DNA of 64,000 bases from Streptomyces bicolor (GTDB lineage Bacteria; Actinomycetota; Actinomycetes; Streptomycetales; Streptomycetaceae): assembly GCF_000719285.1 (NCBI RefSeq), contig NZ_JOFS01000009.1, positions 310,001-374,000 on the forward strand, given 5' to 3'. Under the pieces are notes generated by a model that worked only from the letters and a program-made list of their open reading frames with translations, was not told where the DNA came from and did no database searches. The first letter of the stretch is position 1, and every line of letters starts with the position of its first letter. The position numbers and the translations under genes are program-made. Below, in pieces: positions 25,533-34,672 of this stretch.

Positions 25533-26960
25533 TCAGCCGACCGTGCGCGGCAGACGCAGACTGAGCAGCCCCGTCAGCGCCACACCGGCCAACTGGACCA
25601 GGAGAGTTGTCACCAGCGCGTCCCGCATGCCCAGCCCGGGGACGAGGGAGAGGAAGAGCGTGCCCAGCGTCGCCACACCGAGGGCCAGGGAGGACTGCTG
25701 GGTCGTGATCATCACCCCGCTGCCCACGCCCGCCCGCGCCGCCGGCACCTCGGAGAGCACGATCCGGAAGACGACGGGGAGTTGGAGGGCCTGGCCCGCG
25801 CCGGCGACCGCCGCCCCGGGGAGCAGTTCGACCAGGCCGAGGTCCGGCCAGGAGTACCAGACGGCCAGCGCCATCAGGGCCACACCCACGCCCTGGATCG
25901 CCGCGCCGGCGGTCACCACCCGGGTGCCGTAACGGGCCACCAGGCGCGGGCCTGCCAGCGAGACGAAGAAGAACACCACCGCCATCGGGGCGAGCGCCAG
26001 CCCCGCCGCGACCGGACCGCGGCCCGCCCCCTGCTGCAGTGCCACCGCGATCACGAACATGAAGCCGCTGAAGCCGATCGAGAACGGCACCATCAGCACC
26101 AGACCGCGCCGCAGGGACACGAGGGCGAACAGGCTCGGCGGCACCAGCGGGGTACGGCCCCGGCGGTCCGCCCTGCGCTCCACCGCGTAGAACGCCGCCG
26201 CCACGAACGGGAACGCCGCCAGCGACACCCACGTCCACAGCGGCCAGCCCGCCGACCGGCCCTCGGTGAGCGGCGCCAGGAGCGTGAGGAGGGAGACGGC
26301 GAGCAGGACCGTGCCGGGTCCGTCCACCGGTTCCGGGCGCTGCGAGCGGGTCTCCGGGACCGCGCGGGCGGCCAGGAAGAGACCGACGACCACCACGGGG
26401 ACGTTCACCAGGAACACCGAGCGCCAGCCGGTGCCGGCGACGTCCGCCGCCACCAGGACGCCGCCGAGGATCTGCCCGGCGACCATGGAGAGCCCGGCCG
26501 TCGCGCCGTACAGGCCCATGGCCTTCGCGCGGCGCTGACCGCTGGTGGCCGCCTGGATGGTGGCGAGCACCTGCGGCAGCATCGCCGCCGACGCCGCGCC
26601 CTGCGCGACCCGCGCCGCGACGAGCGCCCACGCGCTGGGCGCCAGCCCGCACGCCAGCGAGGTCAGCCCGAAGGCCGCCATGCCGCCCAGGAAGAGCCGC
26701 CGCCGGCCGAACAGGTCGCCGAGCCGCCCGCCGAGGACGAGGAGGACGGCGTACGCCAACCCGTAACCGGCGACGACGAGTTCGAGCATGGCCTCGCTCG
26801 CCGCGAGGTCGTGGCCGATGGTGGGCAGGGCGACGTTGACGATGAAGAAGTCGATGAGGGGGAGTGCCGCCGCGAGCAGCACCGTGAAGAGACCGAGGCC
26901 GCCGAGCGAGGGTGGTGCGTCGGTGGTCCGGGCCTTGAGCGGAGTCATGGTTTCGGTCAC
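25533..26960 (-). CDS. MFS transporter, DHA2 (14-helix) type
   Basis: A 475-residue exporter with about 14 helices. Motif A is GGRLGDLFGRRRLFLGG (about residues 73-89). The N-terminal antiporter motif with an acidic residue is LPLIDFFIVNVALPTI, and motif C lies around AGLSMVAGQILGGVL. DHA2 proteins expel drugs or antibiotics by proton exchange. I use the GTG at 26958-26960, with GCAGG upstream; ATG 26948 is possible. It is divergent from an XRE regulator gene at 27062, the usual arrangement for a repressor and its pump. Confidence 0.92.
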   Translation of the reverse strand: MTETMTPLKARTTDAPPSLGGLGLFTVLLAAALPLIDFFIVNVALPTIGHDLAASEAMLELVVAGYGLAYAVLLVLGGRLGDLFGRRRLFLGGMAAFGLTSLACGLAPSAWALVAARVAQGAASAAMLPQVLATIQAATSGQRRAKAMGLYGATAGLSMVAGQILGGVLVAADVAGTGWRSVFLVNVPVVVVGLFLAARAVPETRSQRPEPVDGPGTVLLAVSLLTLLAPLTEGRSAGWPLWTWVSLAAFPFVAAAFYAVERRADRRGRTPLVPPSLFALVSLRRGLVLMVPFSIGFSGFMFVIAVALQQGAGRGPVAAGLALAPMAVVFFFVSLAGPRLVARYGTRVVTAGAAIQGVGVALMALAVWYSWPDLGLVELLPGAAVAGAGQALQLPVVFRIVLSEVPAARAGVGSGVMITTQQSSLALGVATLGTLFLSLVPGLGMRDALVTTLLVQLAGVALTGLLSLRLPRTVG

Positions 26961-26988
26961 GGTTACGAGCCTGCGGCGGCTCCCAGAG

Positions 26989-27020
26989 TGGTACCAGAGT
27001 CTTCTTATCCTGGTAGAAGA
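26989..27020. promoter_or_regulatory. Operator candidates between the MFS and XRE genes
   Basis: The 101-base divergent gap holds a perfect palindrome TGGTACCA (26989-26996). It also holds an inverted repeat TCTTCT (27000-27005) / AGAAGA (27015-27020), with a further TGGTA copy inside. The regulator encoded at 27062 is the likely binder. Confidence 0.5.
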
Positions 27021-27061
27021 ACCACCTGGAAACAGGGTGCGGGCGACGGCAGGCTGGAGGA

Positions 27062-27985
27062 ATGACGACCATGGCGGCCCAGGAGACGACGGCGACCGCG
27101 GAGCAGGCGTCGGCGACCGCGGAAGGCCCACGAGCCACGGCCGCTTCCGCGATCCGGCGCCATGAACTCGCCGCCTTCCTGCGCCACCGCCGCGAGCACA
27201 TCACCCCCGAGCAGGTCGGCCTGCCCCGCGGCCGCCGACGCCGCACGCCCGGCCTGCGCCGCGAGGAGGTCGCCCACCTCTCCGCCGTCGGCGTCACCTG
27301 GTACACGTGGCTCGAGCAGGCCCGCGACATCCAGGTCTCGGTCCAGGTCCTGGACGCCCTCGCCCGCACGCTGATGCTCGACCCCAGCGAGCGCTCCCAC
27401 CTCTTCCAACTGGCCGGCGCGGTCGACCCGACCCCGGCGACGGCCTGCCCCTCGGTGACGCCTGCCCTGCGGGCGGTACTGGAGCAACTGGAGCCGTACC
27501 CGGCCTGCCTGCAGAACAGCCGGTACGACATCCTCGCCTACAACCGCACGTACGGGCTGCTGCTGTGCGACCTGGACGCCCTGCCGCCGGAGGACCGCAA
27601 CTGCATGATCCTGTCGTACACGCACGACGAGTGGCGCTCGTCGATCGTGCACCTGACGGAGACCCAACGCCTGATGGCGGCCCGCTTCCGAGCCGCGATG
27701 GCCGGCCACCTGGGCGAGCCCGCCTGGAAGACGCTCCTCAAGCGCCTGCGCACGGAGTCCGCCGAGTTCTGCGAGGCGTGGGACCGCCATGAGGTGGTGT
27801 CTCACCGCAGCAAGCGGAAGGAGTTCATCAACCGGTATGTGGGGCGGTTGGTGGTGGACCACACCGATCTGTGGCTGAGCCCGGAGGTGGGGCCGCGGAT
27901 GGTCACCTATGTTCCGGCGGACGAGGAGTCGAGAACCCGTCTGGAGAAGCTGCACGAAATAGCGCTGGCAAGGGCAACGCCCTAA
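27062..27985 (+). CDS. XRE family regulator with MmyB-like C-terminal domain
   Basis: A 307-residue regulator. After an alanine-rich leader comes the helix-turn-helix LAAFLRHRREHITPEQVGLP, then RRRTPGLRREEVAHLSAVGVTWYTWLEQ (about residues 35-85). The hallmarks RTPGLRREEVA and WYTWLEQ define the MmyB-like group. The C-terminal part (PCLQNSRYDILAYNRTYGLLL style) forms a PAS-like ligand pocket that in relatives binds fatty acid. It is divergent from a DHA2 exporter and probably controls it. Confidence 0.9.
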   Translation: MTTMAAQETTATAEQASATAEGPRATAASAIRRHELAAFLRHRREHITPEQVGLPRGRRRRTPGLRREEVAHLSAVGVTWYTWLEQARDIQVSVQVLDALARTLMLDPSERSHLFQLAGAVDPTPATACPSVTPALRAVLEQLEPYPACLQNSRYDILAYNRTYGLLLCDLDALPPEDRNCMILSYTHDEWRSSIVHLTETQRLMAARFRAAMAGHLGEPAWKTLLKRLRTESAEFCEAWDRHEVVSHRSKRKEFINRYVGRLVVDHTDLWLSPEVGPRMVTYVPADEESRTRLEKLHEIALARATP

Positions 27986-28050
27986 GGGGCGCGGGCCTGT
28001 GTAGATATGCGGCTCCGCCGCGTGGGCGCGACCAGCCCCCACCGACCGTC
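27985..28050. repeat. Streptomyces-type intergenic repeat/terminator element
   Basis: Starting right after the stop codon, AGGGGCGCGGG, then ATGCGGCTCCGCCGCG (stem GCGGC-tcc-GCCGC), then GGGCGCGACCAGCCCCC. I know this assemblage as a family of recurring intergenic sequences in Streptomyces genomes, often between convergent genes as here. It probably works as a bidirectional terminator. Confidence 0.55.
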
Positions 28051-28060
28051 AGCCGCCAGA

Positions 28061-29506
28061 CTACGCACTGACCCGAGACGCTTCGCGCACCTCACCCGAC
28101 TCCAGCCGCTCAGCCGTACGCTCAGCAGTCCCACGCGCCCACGCCCCACTGGTCACCAACCCCACGACCAGCACCACCAACCCACACCCGGCGACAATCC
28201 ACCACGCCGGCCGAGTGGCAGAGACGAACGCGGTCCGATACGACGCGGCCCCCACGCCGGAGGCCAGTACCGCCCCGACGACCGCCACCCCCAGCGTCTG
28301 CCCCAACTGCCGGCTGGTGGAAGCAACCGCCGCCGCGACCCCCGCCTGCGCCCGCGGCATACCCGACACCGCCGTATTCGTGATCGGCGCGTTGACGAAC
28401 CCGAAGCCGAGCCCGAACAGGACGTACCCGAGCACCAGCGTCGCGTTCCTGGTCTCCGCCTCGAACGCCGCGAACAGCACCCCGCACGCCGTCATCGCCA
28501 CCCCCGCGATCAGGAGCGGCAACCGAGGGCCCCGGCTGCCCACGACGCGTCCGGCGACCGGCGCGCAGACGAAGCACAGCGCGGCCATCGGCAGCATCCA
28601 CAGGCCCGCGTGCAGCGCGTCCAACTGCCGTACGTTCTGCAGGTACAGCGTCGACAGGAACAGGAAGCCACCGAGCGCCGCGAACGCGCTGATCGCGATC
28701 ACCGTGGCCCCGCTGAACGGCGCCGAGCGGAAGAACCGCAGGTCGATGAGGGGCTCGGCACGGCGGGGCTCGTAGACGAGGAGGGCGGTCAGCGCGGTCA
28801 GGGCGATGCCGCCGAGGACGAGGATCTCGGCGGCCGGTGCCGTCGGCGCCGCGATGATCGCGTACGTCAGTGCGCCGAACAGCGCGATGACCAGCACCTG
28901 CCCGACCGGGTCGGGGCGCCGGGCCCTCGATGCGCGGGACTCGGGGACGTAGCGGAGGGTGAGGAGCAGTGCCGCCAGCCCCACCGGAAGGTTGACCCAG
29001 AAGATCGACCGCCAGCCGACCGACTCCACCAGCAGTCCGCCGACCAGCGGGCCCGCGGCCATGGAGATGCCGACCACACCGCCCCACACCCCGATCGCCC
29101 GGGCCCGCTCCCGGGGGTCCGTGAAGGTGTTGGTGATGATCGACATCGCGACCGGGTTGAGCATCGAACCGCCCACCGCCTGGACCATCCGGAACGCGAT
29201 CAGCGCGTCGAGGTTCGGGGCGAGGGAGCACAGGGCCGAGCCGATGGTGAAGACGACCAGGCCCGCCATGAAGACGCGCTTGCGGCCGATGCGGTCCGCC
29301 GTGGAGCCGGCCAGCATCAGCAGCGAGGCGAGCACGAGGGTGTACGCGTCGATGGTCCACTGCAGGCCCGACGTGCTCGCGTCGAGGTCGCGCTGCAGGG
29401 CCGGCAGGGCGACGTTGAGCACCGTGTTGTCGAGGCTCACGATCAGCAGGCTCATGCAGCAGATCGCGAGGACCAGCAGTCGGCGGCGAGGGCTGAGCTC
29501 CGGCAT
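28061..29506 (-). CDS. MFS transporter, DHA2 (14-helix) type
   Basis: A 481-residue proton-driven exporter with 14 helices. LLIVSLDNTVLNVALPALQR (residues 20-39) is the classical helix 1 with its acidic residue, LAGSTADRIGRKRVFMAG is motif A, and GISMAAGPLVGGLLVE is motif C. It resembles EmrB/QacA-type antibiotic pumps. It is not closely linked to a regulator; the XRE gene at 27062 is convergent with it. It is divergent from dusB, with 95 bases between the starts. Confidence 0.93.
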   Translation of the reverse strand: MPELSPRRRLLVLAICCMSLLIVSLDNTVLNVALPALQRDLDASTSGLQWTIDAYTLVLASLLMLAGSTADRIGRKRVFMAGLVVFTIGSALCSLAPNLDALIAFRMVQAVGGSMLNPVAMSIITNTFTDPRERARAIGVWGGVVGISMAAGPLVGGLLVESVGWRSIFWVNLPVGLAALLLTLRYVPESRASRARRPDPVGQVLVIALFGALTYAIIAAPTAPAAEILVLGGIALTALTALLVYEPRRAEPLIDLRFFRSAPFSGATVIAISAFAALGGFLFLSTLYLQNVRQLDALHAGLWMLPMAALCFVCAPVAGRVVGSRGPRLPLLIAGVAMTACGVLFAAFEAETRNATLVLGYVLFGLGFGFVNAPITNTAVSGMPRAQAGVAAAVASTSRQLGQTLGVAVVGAVLASGVGAASYRTAFVSATRPAWWIVAGCGLVVLVVGLVTSGAWARGTAERTAERLESGEVREASRVSA

Positions 29507-29601
29507 GCGATCCAGCGTACGCCGGTTTCGATAGTGCGTCTAACTAATGAATTGGCGAACCGGCGGCGGTCGTATGCGTCGCCGTACGCGACAATGGGGG
29601 A

Positions 29602-30744
29602 ATGCCCACGACCACCACGCCCCTGCAGATCGGCCCGCACACCGTCCAGCCGCCCGTCGTCCTGGCCCCGATGGCCGGGATCACCAACGCGCCCTTCCGC
29701 ACGCTGTGCCGGGAGTTCAGCGGTGGCAAGGGGCTGTTCGTCAGCGAGATGATCACCACCCGGGCGCTGGTCGAGCGCAACGAGAAGACCATGCAGCTGA
29801 TCCACTTCGACGCGACCGAGGAGCCGCGCTCGATCCAGCTGTACGGCGTCGACCCGGCCACCGTCGGCAAGGCCGTCCGCATGATCGCGGAGGAGGGGCT
29901 GGCCGATCACATCGACCTGAACTTCGGATGCCCGGTGCCGAAGGTGACCCGGAAGGGCGGCGGCTCCGCGCTGCCGTACAAGCGGAACCTGCTGCGCGCG
30001 ATCCTTCGGGAAGCGGTCAGCGGTGCCGGTGACCTGCCGGTCACGATGAAGATGCGCAAGGGCATCGACGACGATCACATCACGTACCTCGACGCGGGAC
30101 GGATCGCCGTCGAGGAGGGGGTCACGGCCATCGCGCTGCACGGCCGCACCGCCGCCCAGCACTACGGGGGCACCGCCGACTGGGACGCCATCGCGCGGCT
30201 CAAGGAACATGTGCCGGAGATCCCCGTGCTCGGCAACGGCGACATCTGGTCGGCCGAGGACGCCGTGCGGATGGTGCGGGAGACCGGGTGCGACGGGGTC
30301 GTGGTCGGGCGGGGGTGCCTGGGGCGGCCCTGGCTGTTCTCGGATCTGGTCGCGGTCTTCGAGGCGCGGGAGAAAGACATCGCACGTCCCTCCCTCCGCG
30401 AGGTCGCCGACGTCATGGTCCGGCATGCCACGCTGCTCGGCGAGTGGATCGGTGACGAGTCGCGCGGGGTCATCGACTTCCGCAAGCACGTGGCCTGGTA
30501 CCTGAAGGGCTTCGCGGTCGGCTCCGAGATGCGCAAGCGGCTGGCCATCACGTCGTCCCTGGCGGAACTGCGGGGCGGACTGGACGAGTTGGACCTCGAC
30601 CAGCCCTGGCCGGCCGGCGCCGACGGGCCCCGTGGCCGTACGTCCGGCAACAACCGCGTGGTGCTGCCGGACGGCTGGCTGAAGGACCCGTACGACTGCG
30701 CGGGCGTCAGCGAGGACGCCGAACTGGACACCTCCGGCGGCTGA
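29602..30744 (+). CDS. dusB: tRNA-dihydrouridine synthase
   Basis: A 380-residue flavin enzyme that reduces uridine to dihydrouridine in tRNA. The barrel begins VVLAPMAGITNAPFRTLCREF. The catalytic cysteine is C110 in IDLNFGCPVPKVTRKGGGSAL. Flavin-site residues appear in HGRTAAQHYGGTADW and VLGNGDIWSAEDA...GVVVGRGCLGRPWLF. A C-terminal helical tRNA-binding domain with FRKHVAWYLKGF follows. It is a little longer than usual through a C-terminal tail. Its stop is three bases from the stop of the convergent sulfatase. Confidence 0.95.
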   Translation: MPTTTTPLQIGPHTVQPPVVLAPMAGITNAPFRTLCREFSGGKGLFVSEMITTRALVERNEKTMQLIHFDATEEPRSIQLYGVDPATVGKAVRMIAEEGLADHIDLNFGCPVPKVTRKGGGSALPYKRNLLRAILREAVSGAGDLPVTMKMRKGIDDDHITYLDAGRIAVEEGVTAIALHGRTAAQHYGGTADWDAIARLKEHVPEIPVLGNGDIWSAEDAVRMVRETGCDGVVVGRGCLGRPWLFSDLVAVFEAREKDIARPSLREVADVMVRHATLLGEWIGDESRGVIDFRKHVAWYLKGFAVGSEMRKRLAITSSLAELRGGLDELDLDQPWPAGADGPRGRTSGNNRVVLPDGWLKDPYDCAGVSEDAELDTSGG

Positions 30745-30747
30745 TCG

Positions 30748-32547
30748 CTACTTCGACGGGCTCGGGGTCGAGCCGTACGCCATCAGGAAGCGGTCACGGA
30801 AGGAGCTCATCTTCCAGACCGGGGTCGTGGGCGTGGGCTGGAGGCCATCCGCCCAGTTCCAGTCGGCGATCTTGTCCAGCATCTTCGGGTCCTTGGCGAC
30901 GATCGAGACCGGGACGTCCCGGCTGGCCCTGACGCCGCTGACCCGCGACATCGGCTGGTGGTCGCCGAGGAAGACGAGGACGGTGTCGTCGGTGCCGTAG
31001 CGCTCCAGCCACTGGGTGAGGCTGGTGACCGAGTACGAGATCGACTTGCCGTACTCCTGCTTGGAGCGGGTGGAGTCGGAGATGATGTCCGCCGGTTTTG
31101 TGCCTGACCGTTGGATGGGCTTGAAGATCGAGCCGTCGCCCAGGTCGTCCCAGTCGACCATCTCGGGGATCGGCGCCCAGGGCTGATGGCTGGAGGTCAG
31201 GATGATCTCCGACATCAGGGGCTTGTCCCGCTTCTTGCCGTGGACCTGGCGTTGGAAGGCCTCCAGGGCGTACTGGTCGGGCATCGTCGACCAGCTGAAC
31301 TTCGGTCCCTTGTAGCCGAGTTGGAAGGCGTTGTAGACCTTGTCCAGGCCGTAGTACTTCTGTTCCGGCCAGGCCTTCTGCACGCCGGGCATGACGCCGA
31401 CCGTGTCCCAGTCCCCGGTCTTCTGGAAGACCTTGGTGAGGCTGAGGTGGTCGCTGGCCATCACGGTGCGGTAGCGCTGCTGGTTGTCGATCCAGAGGCC
31501 GGAGAGTGTCGTGGAGTGGCCCAGCCAGCTGTTGCCGCCGAACGTCGCCGACGTCAGCCAGCCGCTCCTGGCGTGGAAGCCGGCGTCGGTGAGGGCCTTG
31601 GTGCTCGTGTCGAGCGTGCCGGTGACGCCGGGGGCGATCTCCGGGTCCTCGAGGGCGCTGCGGCCGTAGCTCTCGATGAACGTGAAGATGACGTCCTTGC
31701 CCCGCAGATCCGGGACCAGTTGGGCGGGTGGTGTGTTGCCGAAGGTGTCGGCCTTCGCGTCCCTCGCGAACTGTGCCTCGTCGCGGAGGGTGTCCATCGC
31801 CCGGCGTGCGTGGACCTTGATGACGCCGGCGGTGTGGTCCGCGGCGATCGGCACGCCGGCGACCTGGAGACCGAACGCCGTGCAGGTGATCCAGACGGTG
31901 CCGGCGATGAGGGCGCCTCTCGACGCGTCCGCCTTGCGGCGGGCCAGGACCTCGCCGACGCGGATGGTGGCCAGGGCGACGAGGGCGATCAGGGCGACGA
32001 CCAGGAGGATCAGGCCGATCGTGAGGAGCGTCGTGGTCGTGCCGCCGAGGGAGTCCTTCATGTACGACTGGGCGTCGTCGAGGAGTTCCCAGTCCAGGAC
32101 TACGTTGAAGTGCCTGCCCAGGAATTCGTTGTAGCCCATGTCGAGGACGTTCAGGGCGGTCAGGGCGCCGAGGGCCGCGCCGGTGGTCGCCGCGACGATC
32201 AGGCGGGGGCGGCGGGGGAGGGTGAGGAGTACGGCGGCGCCGATGATGGCCTCCGCGGGGAGGCGCATGAACTCCGTGGCCTTGAGGTTGCCGAGGGTGT
32301 TCGGCATTTGCAGGCAGACGTGGATGAGGACGGCGGCGAGGGCGGTGAGTGTCCAGCGGAGGTACTTCCTGAACTCGCCAGCTCCGGGTGCCGGGTCGCT
32401 TTCGTCGTCGAGTGCGGGCGGCCCCTGTGGGGCATCCTCGCCGTCGGCGGCTGCCACTACGTCGTCGGTCTCGGCGTCCGCGGTTGCCTCGACGGGCAAG
32501 TCGTCCTTCTTGCCGGGCAGTTGACGTAGGCGCGTGAAGACGGGCAC
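30748..32547 (-). CDS. Sulfatase-family membrane protein (LTA synthase-like phosphoglycerol transferase)
   Basis: A 599-residue protein: a cytoplasmic acidic leader, five membrane helices (about residues 70-260), then an extracellular alkaline-phosphatase-type domain. DVIFTFIESYGRSALEDPE places the metal-ligand Glu and a nucleophile-like Ser/Thr region, SATFGGNSWLGHSTTLSG is the substrate segment, and FLGDHQP supplies late metal ligands. Relatives transfer phosphoglycerol or phosphoethanolamine to wall polymers or sugars. I start at GTG 32547, eight bases after GGAAGGA. It stands alone. Confidence 0.85.
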   Translation of the reverse strand: MPVFTRLRQLPGKKDDLPVEATADAETDDVVAAADGEDAPQGPPALDDESDPAPGAGEFRKYLRWTLTALAAVLIHVCLQMPNTLGNLKATEFMRLPAEAIIGAAVLLTLPRRPRLIVAATTGAALGALTALNVLDMGYNEFLGRHFNVVLDWELLDDAQSYMKDSLGGTTTTLLTIGLILLVVALIALVALATIRVGEVLARRKADASRGALIAGTVWITCTAFGLQVAGVPIAADHTAGVIKVHARRAMDTLRDEAQFARDAKADTFGNTPPAQLVPDLRGKDVIFTFIESYGRSALEDPEIAPGVTGTLDTSTKALTDAGFHARSGWLTSATFGGNSWLGHSTTLSGLWIDNQQRYRTVMASDHLSLTKVFQKTGDWDTVGVMPGVQKAWPEQKYYGLDKVYNAFQLGYKGPKFSWSTMPDQYALEAFQRQVHGKKRDKPLMSEIILTSSHQPWAPIPEMVDWDDLGDGSIFKPIQRSGTKPADIISDSTRSKQEYGKSISYSVTSLTQWLERYGTDDTVLVFLGDHQPMSRVSGVRASRDVPVSIVAKDPKMLDKIADWNWADGLQPTPTTPVWKMSSFRDRFLMAYGSTPSPSK

Positions 32548-32657
32548 CCGAAGGTCCTTCCGTGCGAGGCCCCTGGTGGAGTGGTGTGGCGGGCCGCGCT
32601 GGGGAGGCTGGGGGCCCGCCGTCATCCCGTACGGTCGGCCCCCGGCCGGTGTTCAGC

Positions 32658-32699
32658 CCTGGTGCCCCAGCGCTCGGCAAACGCTGGGCAAACACCAGG
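32658..32699 (-). terminator. Two-part hairpin after the debranching gene
   Basis: CCTGGTG (32658-32664) pairs with CACCAGG (32693-32699), and inside it CCCAGCG (32666-32672) pairs with CGCTGGG (32682-32688). The stacked 7+7 bp stem lies just beyond the stop of the glycoside hydrolase operon and before the sulfatase start. Confidence 0.6.
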
Positions 32700-32734
32700 C
32701 CAACAGGCCCGCCGCCCTCCTCCCGCGCTCCCTC

Positions 32735-34672
32735 CTACGCCCCTCCCACCGCCGTCAGCAGCGCCAACGGGGCCGCCGCCGAGCGGGATTCGCGTACGCA
32801 GGCGTGCGGGTACGGCACCGGTTCCGTGTGCGTGTCGCGGCCGTAGCCCGCGAGGACCTCCGGCAGACGGTGGCCGGTCGTCGTCGCCGCGTCGACCAGG
32901 GCGTGGGCGACCGTGCGGGCCTCGTCGTGGAGGCCGTAGCGGGCCAGGCCCAGCGTGATCAGGGCGTTGTCGTGCGGCCAGACCGAGCCTCGGTGGTAGG
33001 AGAGGGGGTGGTACGCCGGCTGGCCGGAGGCGAGGGTGCGGACGCCCCAGCCCGAGAAGAAGTCCGGTTCCAGGAGGCGGCGGCCCACCAGTTCGCCGTA
33101 CTCCTTGTCCAACAGGCCGGACCAGAGCAGGTGTCCCGCGTCCGAGGCCAGGGCGTTCACCTGGTGGCCCGCGCCGTCCAGCGCCAGGGCGGGGAACGCG
33201 TGCTCCGGCATCCAGAAGTCCCGCTGGAAACGGTCCCGTAGGTCGCCGGCCGCCTGTTCCAGGAGGGCCGCGTAGGTCTCGTCCTGCCACACCGTGCGGG
33301 ACAGCCACGCCGTGCGGCGCAGGGCGTCGTACGCGTAGCCCTGGGCGCCCACCGCCATCACCGGTCCGGCGGGGCGGGTGCCGTCGGCCGAACAGATGGC
33401 GCCGGGGGAGTCCTTCCAGTTCTGGTTGGCGAGGCCGCCCTCGTCGGCGCGGTACACCAGGTAGCCGCGGGAGGTCAGGCCGCCGTGGTCCAGCATCCAG
33501 CCGATCGCCGCCCGCGCGTGCCGCTCCAGCCGGCGGGCCGGTGCCGTGTCGCCGGTCTGCTCGACGTACGCGCCCAGCAGGATCAGGAACAGCGGCGTCG
33601 CGTCCACCGAGCCGTAGTAACGGCCGTACGGCACCTGCCCGAAGTGCGCCAGCTCGCCGTGCCGTACCTCGTGCACGATCTTGCCGGGCTGGGCGACCGA
33701 CTCGGGGCCCGTCTCCGTCGCCTGGGTCGCGGCCAGTGCGGGGAGGGTGGCGGCGGCCAGCTGCGGGCGGTAGGGGAGGGCGAAGAGGGAGGTCAGGAGG
33801 GCGTCTCGGCCCAGGAGGGTCAGGAACCAGGGGGCGCCGGCGGCCGGGACGCGCAGTTCCTCGCCGTCGGGGCCCGTCGCCGGGACCTGCAGCGAGGCCA
33901 GATCGGCCAGGCCCCGGGCGCACGCGGCGGCCAGCTCCGGCCAGCCGGTCGGGAAGGCCACGCCCTCCACGAACTCGCCCTCCAGCGCCAGGAGTTGATC
34001 GTTGCGGGCGGCGGGGGAGTGCGGTACCCGCAGCGCCCGTTTGTCGCCGTGCGGGCGGGCCATCACCCGCAGGGTCAGTTCCGTCGTGCCGTGGGGTTCC
34101 AGCTCCAGGGCCCAGACGAGGCGGCGGGCACCGGTGCCGGTCTCCTCGACGCCGTCGGGGGCGGGGTCGGCCGTCACGGTCGTGATCGAGCGCCACTCGC
34201 CGCGCTGGTAGGTGAACTCCACGCCGTGGTCCAGGACCTGGCGGGAGCGGGTGGCGCCGGTCTTGGCGTAGGTGCGGTGGTCGGAGCGGAGCTCGAACTG
34301 GTCGGTGAAGTCGGCGTCGGCGGTGACGGCGAGGTGGACCGTCGTCGGCACCGGGCGGTTGCTCGTCACGCGCAGGGACTCCACGAACGAGCCGTCGCCG
34401 ACGGCCTGTTCACGGAAGAGCGTGTACGCGGGCGGTTCGTTGCGGCCGCCGCGCGGGACCAGGACGCAGCGGGCGGTGTCCCCGTCGGCGACCGGGCTGA
34501 GCGTCTCGGGCACGGCCCCGTCGACCGTGAGCTGCCAGCGGCTCAGGTGCCGGGCGTCACGGACGAACAACCCCTCCGGGGAGCCGACGCCCCGTACGCC
34601 GCTGATGTCCCCACGGTCGCCCACGGCGGCGAACGTGCCCCCGTACACGAGCAGATGATGGCGGTCCGTCAT
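32735..34672 (-). CDS. Glycogen-debranching-type amylo-alpha-1,6-glucosidase
   Basis: A 645-residue protein. The N-terminal beta-domain of the glycogen debranching family begins YGGTFAAVGDRGDISGVRG...GLFVRDARHLSRW (residues 9-46). The C-terminal (alpha/alpha)6 barrel has AAGAPWFLTLLGRDALLTSLF (GRD with the likely catalytic acid) and PLSYHRGSVWPHDNALI (W-P-H-D). Such enzymes trim alpha-1,6 branches or related glucosides. There is no signal peptide, so it acts in the cytoplasm. It overlaps the upstream hydrolase by ATGA and is probably controlled by the divergent ROK protein. Confidence 0.9.
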   Translation of the reverse strand: MTDRHHLLVYGGTFAAVGDRGDISGVRGVGSPEGLFVRDARHLSRWQLTVDGAVPETLSPVADGDTARCVLVPRGGRNEPPAYTLFREQAVGDGSFVESLRVTSNRPVPTTVHLAVTADADFTDQFELRSDHRTYAKTGATRSRQVLDHGVEFTYQRGEWRSITTVTADPAPDGVEETGTGARRLVWALELEPHGTTELTLRVMARPHGDKRALRVPHSPAARNDQLLALEGEFVEGVAFPTGWPELAAACARGLADLASLQVPATGPDGEELRVPAAGAPWFLTLLGRDALLTSLFALPYRPQLAAATLPALAATQATETGPESVAQPGKIVHEVRHGELAHFGQVPYGRYYGSVDATPLFLILLGAYVEQTGDTAPARRLERHARAAIGWMLDHGGLTSRGYLVYRADEGGLANQNWKDSPGAICSADGTRPAGPVMAVGAQGYAYDALRRTAWLSRTVWQDETYAALLEQAAGDLRDRFQRDFWMPEHAFPALALDGAGHQVNALASDAGHLLWSGLLDKEYGELVGRRLLEPDFFSGWGVRTLASGQPAYHPLSYHRGSVWPHDNALITLGLARYGLHDEARTVAHALVDAATTTGHRLPEVLAGYGRDTHTEPVPYPHACVRESRSAAAPLALLTAVGGA

